From Tenacibaculum agarivorans (GTDB lineage: Bacteria > Bacteroidota > Bacteroidia > Flavobacteriales > Flavobacteriaceae): a stretch of 64,000 nucleotides of DNA. The position numbers and the translations under genes are program-made. A model generated the notes under the pieces. It saw only the letters and a list, made by a program, of their open reading frames with translations. It ran no database searches and was not told the origin of the DNA. The stretch spans positions 1-64,000 of the forward strand of contig NZ_MSMP01000006.1 in assembly GCF_001936575.1 (NCBI RefSeq). The letters run 5' to 3'. Below are positions 1 to 7,604 of this stretch, one piece after another. Numbering within the stretch: position 1 is the first letter of the stretch; each line of letters opens with the position of its first letter.

Positions 1-237
1 TTAAAGCTTGTGAATGAGTATGGAGAAGCTAGTATGATGCTAAAAATGAATACTATATATAATATTGAGGATTATGTTGGTGAAGAGTATATAGCCAATA
101 CCCAGGAGGGTGAAACTAAGTCATGCACTTTTGAAGATGATCCATTAATCATTACATGGGATAAGGATGATTATGCTTTTAGTGTTCATATGGATTATGA
201 AAATAATACCTCATTTTTCATTTTTGAAATGAAGTAA
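1..237 (+). CDS. 3' end of a hypothetical protein (truncated by window edge)
   Basis: The reading frame is open from the first base and ends with TAA at 235-237, so this is the C-terminal part of a gene that starts outside the window. A GTG at 10 could act as a start, but no ribosome-binding site can be judged. The visible 78 or so residues are acidic and rich in Asp, Glu, Asn and aromatic residues, with no signal peptide or membrane segment. I do not recognise a family. The three lipoprotein genes that follow lie on the same strand, about 140 bases downstream. Confidence 0.55.
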   Translation, partial: LKLVNEYGEASMMLKMNTIYNIEDYVGEEYIANTQEGETKSCTFEDDPLIITWDKDDYAFSVHMDYENNTSFFIFEMK

Positions 238-374
238 ATATCTGATAAGATAAAAAGTAATTTGGGACATATTGAGGAACAAAGAATCTTATCGAATCGT
301 AATGTTTTTTAATTCTTTTAAAGATAGAATAGAAATACAATTTGTTAGTCAATGATTACACCGACAGAAAAAAA

Positions 375-761
375 ATGAAATATTTGCAAGGCTTTATACT
401 TTTACTATTGTTTGCTTCGGGCTGTGCTACAAATAAAGACTTAAAAACTTCAGATAAATATACATTTGAACGCTTTAAATCTAAAAGTGGATTTTCAAGC
501 TTAATTATAAAAACATATGACTTTGAATATGAAAATGATTTACCTGGAGGGATTATTTGTGTTAATAAAGTTTATCATGATGTTTTAGGAAAAGGTAATA
601 CAATGATACCTCTGGAAGTTAAAGTAAAGCCCAACAATAATTTTAATGTAGGAATATCTTATTTAGCAAAAAAGAAAATAGAAATTCCAACTTTTTTCAT
701 AAAAGAAGGAGATTCAATAGTTATTAAAGCGTATTTAAAAGACGAGCCTATAATTGATTGA
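375..761 (+). CDS. Small lipoprotein, tandem paralogue 1 of 3
   Basis: This 128-residue protein has a lipoprotein signal peptide with lipobox FASGC near residue 17, so it should be anchored in a membrane facing the periplasm or outside. I chose the ATG at 375 over a TTG at 342, because the signal peptide then begins directly with MKYLQG. The body is a predicted beta-rich domain of about 100 residues. It ends in FFIKEGDSIVIKAYLKDEP, a segment shared with the two following genes, as is the central YTFERFKSK-type motif. Function is unknown. It is the first of three tandem copies. Confidence 0.75.
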   Translation: MKYLQGFILLLLFASGCATNKDLKTSDKYTFERFKSKSGFSSLIIKTYDFEYENDLPGGIICVNKVYHDVLGKGNTMIPLEVKVKPNNNFNVGISYLAKKKIEIPTFFIKEGDSIVIKAYLKDEPIID

Positions 762-796
762 GTCTAAGAAAAAGATAATTAAAAGGTTTAATAAAA

Positions 797-1174
797 GTGG
801 AGCAACAGGGACTAAATGTTAGTACGTTTATTTTTTTATTTATTATTACAATTTTTGTTAGTTGTAATTCTACTAGAAAAATAGGGAAAGAGCACAATTA
901 TTCAATAGAAAAACATAAATCTTCTAGAAGGTCAATTACTATAAATGCATTTGATAGTGAAGTTCCTAATGATGTTTTACCAAAATGTTTGATTATTATA
1001 AATAAATTATATTTTGGAGACACTAATTTTTTTAGACCAGCTATTGGTAAACATTCTATAGAAGTAAGTCATATAGGTAAAGAAAGTATTAGTATTAAAG
1101 ATATAATGGTAAGACAGAATGATTCAATTATTATTAATACTTATTTGAAAGATAGTAGAATACCTATAGAATAG
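797..1174 (+). CDS. Small lipoprotein, tandem paralogue 2 of 3 (divergent copy)
   Basis: A 125-residue lipoprotein with a GTG start at 797 and lipobox IFVSC near residue 23. It aligns along its length with its neighbours: NYSIEKHKSS corresponds to YTFERFKSK and NYTFDKHKSK, and the end QNDSIIINTYLKDS corresponds to KGDSIVISAYLKED. It is the most diverged copy, and the FFIK before the GDS motif has become IMVR. The gap to the preceding gene is 35 bases and to the next 22, so the three genes are probably cotranscribed. Function unknown. Confidence 0.72.
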   Translation: MEQQGLNVSTFIFLFIITIFVSCNSTRKIGKEHNYSIEKHKSSRRSITINAFDSEVPNDVLPKCLIIINKLYFGDTNFFRPAIGKHSIEVSHIGKESISIKDIMVRQNDSIIINTYLKDSRIPIE

Positions 1175-1196
1175 TTTTTCTATTAAAAATAAAAAA

Positions 1197-1598
1197 GTGG
1201 TACAAAAAGCGTTTCATGTGATTAGTATTAGTCTCATTTTAATCTTTATTAGTTGTGCAGCTAGTAAAGAAATTACATCTAATAGAAACTATACTTTTGA
1301 TAAACATAAATCTAAAAATGGATATTCAACTTTAATTTTAAAGGCATACGACTATGAATATGAAAACCAACTAGGCCCAAGAGTATATATAAATGATTTA
1401 TATTTTGATTTTAGTTTTGATTCAGAAAGTAAAATTATTAAACCTTTCGATGTTTCTGTAGAACAGGAAGGAAAGTATACTATAAGATTTTCCTATCTAG
1501 GAAGACTTCCTGTAAAGATTCCAGATTTTTTCATAAAAAAAGGTGATTCAATTGTTATCAGTGCTTATTTAAAAGAAGACCCTACGCCACTACATTAA
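1197..1598 (+). CDS. Small lipoprotein, tandem paralogue 3 of 3
   Basis: A 133-residue lipoprotein with a GTG start at 1197 and lipobox IFISC near residue 20. It is closest to copy 1: both carry Y-[DE]-YEYEN-type residues in the middle and FFIK-[EK]-GDSIVI near the end. I know no named family. Tandem triplication of a short surface or periplasmic lipoprotein is common for immunity, adhesion or stress proteins in this phylum, but nothing here shows which. The transcript probably ends in the non-coding stretch that follows. Confidence 0.74.
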   Translation: MVQKAFHVISISLILIFISCAASKEITSNRNYTFDKHKSKNGYSTLILKAYDYEYENQLGPRVYINDLYFDFSFDSESKIIKPFDVSVEQEGKYTIRFSYLGRLPVKIPDFFIKKGDSIVISAYLKEDPTPLH

Positions 1599-1911
1599 AA
1601 AAATAAAATGTGAGAAAGGTTTATCAATCTCATAAAAGATTATGTATCCAAATGAACAAATTAATTGAAAATCAGTACTTACTTTTCTTATTTTCAATTA
1701 ATTTTTCCATTAAATGTGTTATATGCAATTTTAAAGAAAGACTAGTGATCACTGAAAAGCTTTTCGAGCCCCACAAAAAACAGATTCCTTCGTTACTTTC
1801 TTCACTAAAGTTCAGAAACCTCCTCGGAATGACGCCTTAAAACTCTAGACTTTGGACTTTCATCTTTAGACTTTCCACACAACTCCGTATCTTTGCCCAA
1901 AATTTTTACCG
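1599..1911 (+). other. Intergenic region with repeat remnant and mfd promoter
   Basis: About 310 bases without a convincing gene. A short open frame (1610-1840) runs across it, but its second half reads through a degenerate dispersed repeat at about 1765-1835, of the type seen between genes elsewhere in this window. Two copies of a CTAGACTTT/TTAGACTTT motif follow at about 1846-1875. The right end holds the -7 box for mfd. Confidence 0.6.
1888..1895 (+). promoter_or_regulatory. Bacteroidota -7 promoter box of mfd
   Basis: TATCTTTG matches the TAnnTTTG -7 consensus of Bacteroidota sigma factor promoters. It lies 16 bases before the TTG start at 1912, so transcription would start only a few bases before the coding region. 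I see no clear TTTG -33 element at the usual spacing. Confidence 0.55.
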
Positions 1912-4900
1912 TTGAGTAAGCAAACCATTGTAAACTACTACCAGAATGCTACAAAGGTGGCTGAGGTACAACAAGCGTTACAACAAGACAAACACCATTT
2001 TCACATCTCGAATTTGGTCGGATCTTCGTTGTCTTTTGTCATTTCCGAAACTTTTAAAAATGGCGATAAACCCTACCTGTTTATCTGTAACGATAAAGAA
2101 GAAGCGGCCTATTATCTAAACGATTTAGAACAATTACTAGGTGAGAAAAACGTATTGTTTTATCCCGGTTCGTATCGTCGTCCATATCAAATAGAAGAAA
2201 CTGATAATGCCAATGTATTACTACGTTCGGAAGTGTTGAATAGAATCAATTCGCGTAAAAAACCCGCGATTATTGTTACCTATCCCACTGCCCTATTTGA
2301 AAAAGTAGTCACTAAAAAAGAACTCGAAAAGAATACGCTTAAAGTCAATCAAGGTGAAAATTTATCCTTAGACTTTATCAATGAAGTCTTATTCGAATAC
2401 AATTTTAATCGTGTTGACTTTGTTACCGAACCTGGGGAATTTTCTGTGCGTGGTGGAATTGTAGATGTTTTTTCGTTCTCAAATGATGAACCCTATCGAA
2501 TCGAGTTTTTTGGCGATGAGGTTGACAGCATTCGAACTTTTGATGTAGAAACTCAGCTTTCCAAAGAAAAACTAAACAAGGTGAGCATAATGCCTAATGT
2601 TGAAAATAAGGCATTACAAGAATCTCGAGAGAGCTTTTTAAAATATATCGCTTCAAAAACGGTGTTGTTGGTGAAAAACCAAGAATTACTCAAAGGAAAT
2701 CTGGATAAATTTTATCGTAGAGCGGAGGTAGAATTCGAAAAACTATCCGAAGATATCAAACACGCCAAACCTTCGGAATTGTTCTGTAATGGAGAGTTGA
2801 TTACAAGTCAACTGAATGATTTTACTGTCGCTTTCCTAGGAAAACGTAATGTTAAAGATGTCACCTTGAGCGCCAGTCGAAAGGTTGTTTCAGCATCTCA
2901 TCAAGGTATTGACATTTCATTTAGTGTCCGCTCCCAGCCTTCCTTCAATAAACAATTCGATTTATTAATAGAAGACTTAAACGTACACCATAGCAAAGGT
3001 TACTCCAACTATATTTTCTGTGCCAATGAGAAACAAGCACAACGTTTTCATGATATTTTTGATGATGCCGATGAAGAAGTACATTATGAAACTGTAGTAT
3101 TCCCCATCTACCAAGGATTTATAGATGAAGATCTTCAACTAGTTTGTTATACCGATCATCAAATTTTCGAACGTTATCATAAATTCCGATTGAAGAATGG
3201 CTACGCCAAAAAACAATCCATTACACTCAAGGAATTAACCAATCTAGAAAAAGGTGATTACGTTACCCATATCGACCACGGAGTTGGAAAATTTGCAGGA
3301 TTACAAAAAATAGATGTAGAAGGAAAGAAACAAGAAGCAATTAAGCTGATTTATGGCGATCGTGATATTTTGTATGTGAGTATTCACTCGCTACACAAAA
3401 TTTCTAAGTTCAATGGAAAAGACGGAAAACCGCCAAAAATTTTCAAGCTAGGTTCTAACGCTTGGAAAAAAATCAAGCAAAAAACGAAAACACGAGTTAA
3501 GGAAATTGCCTTCAATTTAATTCAACTTTATGCCAAAAGAAAGCTGGAAAAAGGACACGCTTTTGGTCCAGATACCCATATGCAACATGAGTTAGAAGCA
3601 AGTTTCTTGTTTGAAGATACTCCAGATCAATTTAGCGCTACACAAGATGTAAAGGCAGATATGGAAAAAGATCAGCCAATGGATCGTCTAGTTTGTGGAG
3701 ATGTAGGTTTTGGAAAAACAGAAGTTGCCATTCGTGCAGCATTTAAGGCAGTAGATAATGGAAAACAAGTTGCTGTGTTAGTACCCACTACAATTTTAGC
3801 GTTTCAGCACTTTAAAACGTTCTCAGAGCGTTTAAAACAATTTCCTGTACAAATAGACTACCTGAATCGTTTTAGGACCGCAAAACAGCGAAAAGGAGTT
3901 TTAGAAGGTCTTACGGATGGATCTGTAGATATTGTAATAGGAACACATCAGCTTACCAACAAAAACGTCCAATTTAAAGATTTAGGGTTGTTAATTATTG
4001 ATGAAGAACAAAAATTTGGTGTAGCTGCAAAAGACAAGTTAAAAACCATTAAAGAAAATGTAGATACGCTTACGCTAACCGCAACGCCAATTCCACGTAC
4101 GTTACAGTTTAGCTTAATGGCAGCGCGTGATTTATCTGTGATTAAAACACCGCCGCCAAACCGTCATCCGGTAGAAACCAATGTTGTTCGTCTTTCAGAA
4201 GAAACCATGCGAGATGCAATTTCCTATGAAATCTCACGCGGAGGTCAAGTCTTCTTCATTCACAATCGTATTGAAAATATTAAAGAAGTGGCAGGAATGT
4301 TACAGCGTTTGGTACCCTCTGCAAAAATTGGAATTGGACACGGACAAATGGAAGGAAAAAAGTTAGAAGAACTGATGCTAGCTTTTATGAACGGTGAATT
4401 TGATGTGTTGGTGTCGACTACAATTATTGAAAGTGGATTAGACGTACCAAATGCGAATACTATTTTTATCAACAATGCTAACAATTTCGGGTTATCAGAT
4501 TTACATCAAATGCGTGGACGTGTGGGTAGATCGAATAAAAAAGCATTTTGTTATTTCATTACGCCGCCATATCATATGATGACAGAAGAAGCGCGCAAAC
4601 GTATTCAAGCTTTAGAAATGTTCTCTGAATTGGGAAGTGGCCTGAGTATTGCAATGAAAGATTTGGAAATCAGAGGGGCAGGAGATTTATTAGGAGGTGA
4701 ACAAAGTGGATTTATTAATGATATTGGTTTTGATACCTATCAGAAAATCCTAAAAGAAGCCATAGAAGAATTGAAGGAAAATGAGTTTAAAGACTTGTAT
4801 CCTGTTGATGAAAATAGTGGTCCGAAAGAGTATGTAAAAGAGGTACAAATTGATACCGATTTCGAAATTCTTTTTCCTGATGATTACGTGAATGCAACGA

Positions 4901-5292
4901 CAGAACGTTACAATTTGTACAAGGAGTTAGGAGAGTTAAATTCAGAAGAAGAATTACAAGTATTTGAGCAAAATATTGTAGATCGTTTTGGAGAATACCC
5001 AACACAAGTACAAGATTTATTAGATAGTGTACGCATAAAATGGCTAGCTAAATCGTTAGGATTAGAGAAAATCATTTTAAAGCAAAAACGCATGATTGGA
5101 TATTTTGTATCTGATCAACAAAGTGATTTTTATCAAACGGAAGCATTTACCAAAATGTTGAAGTACGTACAGCACAATTCAAAGAGTTGTGTAATGAAAG
5201 AAAAGCAAACAAAAAGCGGGTTACGTTTATTAATCACATTTATTAAAATAGATACGGTTCAAAAAGCGTTACAAGTTTTAGAAAAAATATAG
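1912..5292 (+). CDS. mfd: Transcription-repair coupling factor Mfd
   Basis: An 1126-residue protein, close to the usual Mfd length of about 1150. Mfd recognises stalled RNA polymerase, pushes it off DNA with its translocase and recruits UvrA to the lesion. The order fits: a UvrB-homology module in the first 300 or so residues, an RNA-polymerase-interaction segment with YVTHIDHGVGKF near residue 455, and a superfamily 2 helicase core with Walker A GDVGFGKTE at about 596-604, Walker B DEEQ near 697 and motif III TLTATPIPRTL near 720. A TRG segment (MRGRVGRS) and a C-terminal UvrA-masking domain follow. The start is a TTG at 1912, just behind a -7 box; the frame has no better start nearby. The gene is cytoplasmic and intact. 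Confidence 0.97.
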   Translation: MSKQTIVNYYQNATKVAEVQQALQQDKHHFHISNLVGSSLSFVISETFKNGDKPYLFICNDKEEAAYYLNDLEQLLGEKNVLFYPGSYRRPYQIEETDNANVLLRSEVLNRINSRKKPAIIVTYPTALFEKVVTKKELEKNTLKVNQGENLSLDFINEVLFEYNFNRVDFVTEPGEFSVRGGIVDVFSFSNDEPYRIEFFGDEVDSIRTFDVETQLSKEKLNKVSIMPNVENKALQESRESFLKYIASKTVLLVKNQELLKGNLDKFYRRAEVEFEKLSEDIKHAKPSELFCNGELITSQLNDFTVAFLGKRNVKDVTLSASRKVVSASHQGIDISFSVRSQPSFNKQFDLLIEDLNVHHSKGYSNYIFCANEKQAQRFHDIFDDADEEVHYETVVFPIYQGFIDEDLQLVCYTDHQIFERYHKFRLKNGYAKKQSITLKELTNLEKGDYVTHIDHGVGKFAGLQKIDVEGKKQEAIKLIYGDRDILYVSIHSLHKISKFNGKDGKPPKIFKLGSNAWKKIKQKTKTRVKEIAFNLIQLYAKRKLEKGHAFGPDTHMQHELEASFLFEDTPDQFSATQDVKADMEKDQPMDRLVCGDVGFGKTEVAIRAAFKAVDNGKQVAVLVPTTILAFQHFKTFSERLKQFPVQIDYLNRFRTAKQRKGVLEGLTDGSVDIVIGTHQLTNKNVQFKDLGLLIIDEEQKFGVAAKDKLKTIKENVDTLTLTATPIPRTLQFSLMAARDLSVIKTPPPNRHPVETNVVRLSEETMRDAISYEISRGGQVFFIHNRIENIKEVAGMLQRLVPSAKIGIGHGQMEGKKLEELMLAFMNGEFDVLVSTTIIESGLDVPNANTIFINNANNFGLSDLHQMRGRVGRSNKKAFCYFITPPYHMMTEEARKRIQALEMFSELGSGLSIAMKDLEIRGAGDLLGGEQSGFINDIGFDTYQKILKEAIEELKENEFKDLYPVDENSGPKEYVKEVQIDTDFEILFPDDYVNATTERYNLYKELGELNSEEELQVFEQNIVDRFGEYPTQVQDLLDSVRIKWLAKSLGLEKIILKQKRMIGYFVSDQQSDFYQTEAFTKMLKYVQHNSKSCVMKEKQTKSGLRLLITFIKIDTVQKALQVLEKI

Positions 5293-5340
5293 TTTTACAT
5301 TTAAATAAGTTAAATTAGCCGAAGCGCTAACTGATGGAAT

Positions 5341-6687
5341 ATGAAAAGATTAATTACTTGTTTTTTAGTAATAAGTGCGAGCGTAGTTTTTGGTCAGAAA
5401 ATTACGTTTAATATTGAGAATGATTCTATAGGAAGTAAATTTTCACTTCGTACATTATCAAATAAAGTATTACACGATGTTGAACTAAAAGAGTTCAATT
5501 TTGATTTACCTGATACCAATCTTGAAGAAGGATATTATCTCTTGAAAAAAGGAGAAAACGAAGCCTTACTATACATTCGACCTGAAGATGAATTAACCAT
5601 TAATTTTGATGCGCAACAATTTCATAATTCCTTAGTTTTTACAGGTGGAGGAGCTGATATCAATACCTATTTAGCCAATAGAAACAAGGTGTTTTTAGAT
5701 GAAGATGGTGAGCAACGTGACTTTTACAAGGAGAATTTTTACGAGGGAAATGAGCAAGCTTACTTAAGAAAAATTGATGGACATTACAAAGAATTATATG
5801 GTGTTTTATTTTCAGGAACTTTAGAAGATGAAGACTTTGTAAACGAAGAAATGAAGAATTTACAGTATGGATATTCTTTAGACTTATTAAAGTATGAATA
5901 TGCAAAAGAACACTATAAAATTAACGATAGTATTCGTCCTTCAAAATCGTTTTTAGAGCCGTTAAGTCGTGTTCATTTCGATAATGAGCAGTTGTTTAAT
6001 AAATACTATGAATACACCAAATTAAGTATCTTAAAATGGCGAAACGATATCGAAAATGCAGATAACTTTGGGTATAAACAAGATATCATCAGCTCTATTC
6101 GAACAGAATCTATGAAAGAAGGAGTGTTAGAAAGCTTATACCAGCTGATGTCTAGAGACACGCCAGAATTGACTAAAGAATATTTTGACTTAATAAAAGC
6201 GAATTCAATAAGCAACGAGTTTATTGCTAGGGCTAAAAATAAATACAATAGAATTCGTTTTGTAGATGCAGAAAAAAACATCTCGAAATTTAAATTCATT
6301 AACGATAATGGAGAAGGTGTGAAATTATCAGATTACAAAGACAACTACATTTTTATGAATGTTTGGGCATCATGGTGTAAACCTTGTGTTAAAGATTTTA
6401 AAGAGGTAGAAAAATTGAACGATGAGTATCACGACAAGAATATTTTATTCATCAATGTTTCTGTAGATAAAAAAGAAAATTTCGAACAATGGGCAGCGAT
6501 TGCGAAAGAGCATAAAGAAGCAGTGCAGTTATTATACCAAGGCTCTAAGGTAAAATTCGTTAACACCTATGATATTTCTGCTATTCCGACAGGTGTTTTA
6601 CTCACAGCCGAAGGTAAAGTTATTGATAATACACTGAAAGTGAAATCTAAAAAAACAAGGAAGTTTCTGGATAGTTTATTTGAGTAA
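5341..6687 (+). CDS. TlpA-like thioredoxin-family protein, exported
   Basis: A 448-residue exported protein with a signal peptide (MKRLITCFLVISASVVFG). It has a long N-terminal region of about 290 residues, usual for Bacteroidota TlpA/ResA-like proteins, and a C-terminal thioredoxin fold. The redox motif WCKPC is at Cys346 and Cys349 inside VWASWCKPC, followed by SVDKKE and a cis-proline region AIPTG near residue 417. It probably reduces or isomerises disulfides in the periplasm; the partner is unknown. It starts 48 bases after mfd on the same strand, so cotranscription is possible, and a strong terminator follows. Confidence 0.88.
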   Translation: MKRLITCFLVISASVVFGQKITFNIENDSIGSKFSLRTLSNKVLHDVELKEFNFDLPDTNLEEGYYLLKKGENEALLYIRPEDELTINFDAQQFHNSLVFTGGGADINTYLANRNKVFLDEDGEQRDFYKENFYEGNEQAYLRKIDGHYKELYGVLFSGTLEDEDFVNEEMKNLQYGYSLDLLKYEYAKEHYKINDSIRPSKSFLEPLSRVHFDNEQLFNKYYEYTKLSILKWRNDIENADNFGYKQDIISSIRTESMKEGVLESLYQLMSRDTPELTKEYFDLIKANSISNEFIARAKNKYNRIRFVDAEKNISKFKFINDNGEGVKLSDYKDNYIFMNVWASWCKPCVKDFKEVEKLNDEYHDKNILFINVSVDKKENFEQWAAIAKEHKEAVQLLYQGSKVKFVNTYDISAIPTGVLLTAEGKVIDNTLKVKSKKTRKFLDSLFE

Positions 6688-6720
6688 ACTTACTTTCTTG
6701 TGAAAAGAATATAATTTAAA

Positions 6721-6755
6721 AACAACAGTAGCACTACACTACTGTTGTTTTGTTT
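6721..6755 (+). terminator. Rho-independent terminator after the thioredoxin gene
   Basis: Perfect 11-bp arms AACAACAGTAG (6721-6731) and CTACTGTTGTT (6739-6749) with a 7-base loop, extended by A before and T after, then a T-rich tail. It can also serve the convergent GH16 gene on the minus strand. Confidence 0.85.
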
Positions 6756-6798
6756 TAAGGAGTATTATTTTAATGTGAATCTTGGTTAAGAAACCTTT

Positions 6799-6895
6799 GT
6801 CAGTTCGAGTGATTTTGCGGAATGATAATGAGGTAAAATTGTATCGAGAACACAATTTTTACTCGATAGCTCTACTCCAATTAATTTCACTCGAA
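6799..6895. repeat. Dispersed nested palindromic repeat (TTCGAGTGA type)
   Basis: Outer inverted arms TTCGAGTGA (6804-6812) and TCACTCGAA (6887-6895) enclose inner arms TATCGAG (6842-6848) and CTCGATA (6862-6868). The same word family (GTCACTTCGAG, TATCGAGAA) recurs at 60034-60159. It sits between two convergent genes and looks like a non-coding, MITE-like or REP-like element. Confidence 0.65.
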
Positions 6896-6927
6896 GTGAA
6901 ACCATTATCCTTAAAACGAGATTCACG

Positions 6928-7604
6928 TTATTTTATAATAATTTGCTTTACAAAGTCTTTTGTAGCAATAAAATAGATTCCAGCACTTAATGATTGTAAG
7001 TGTAAACTCACTTTATGTCCTTGAACTGGAATATCTATTTCTTTAACTGTTATGCCTAATGCATTAACAATTTTAAATGACTGTTTTCCATTATCTAATC
7101 CTAAAACAGTAAAGACTCCGTCTGATGGATTAGGATATACAACTACCTCTAATTTTTGTATTGGGTTTTCATCTTTTATGATAGCACTTCTGGATACTAC
7201 AGTTTGGACTTTTTGTAAGGTGAATTTATCTAAATTCCAAGTCCAAATTTGTGGCGCTGCAGTTAGTCTTATGGTATGATTTCCTGAGGTAAAATCAACA
7301 GTTTGTGAAGCTGTTAAAGGTTGATAATCATCCCAAGAACCGTTGTTAGGCACATTGGTAGTATTAAAGACAGTACTTGGAGAGCCAAAAGCAATGGTTG
7401 TTCCTGTATTAGGAGAAGAAATATAGTAGACGATTTCATACGTTCCATCTTCAGGAATAGTAACTGAGTAATCAGCATAATCACCATTATTCACATAGTT
7501 AATAGTTGTAGCAGTTCTGTTGACACCAAGTCCGGGTCCTCCAGCAAAAGCATCATTAAAAGTACCTCCAGTTGTGGTAAAGTTTTCTGCTTGAATAGTA
7601 ATCA
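6928..7604 (-). repeat. 677-bp direct repeat, copy A (CBM6-like plus T9SS domain coding)
   Basis: This stretch aligns without any gap to 11624-12300 at a constant offset of 4696 bases. By hand I count about 29 substitutions, roughly 96% identity. It encodes the last CBM6-like module, linker and T9SS domain of the GH16 protein. Confidence 0.93.

Noticed and set aside
1610..1840. Open frame of 76 codons before mfd
   Set aside because: Its second half runs through a degenerate dispersed repeat, it lacks a ribosome-binding site, and the composition is not coding.
6782..6976. Open frame of 64 codons between the thioredoxin and GH16 genes
   Set aside because: It lies over a palindromic repeat and overlaps the 3' end of the GH16 gene on the other strand.
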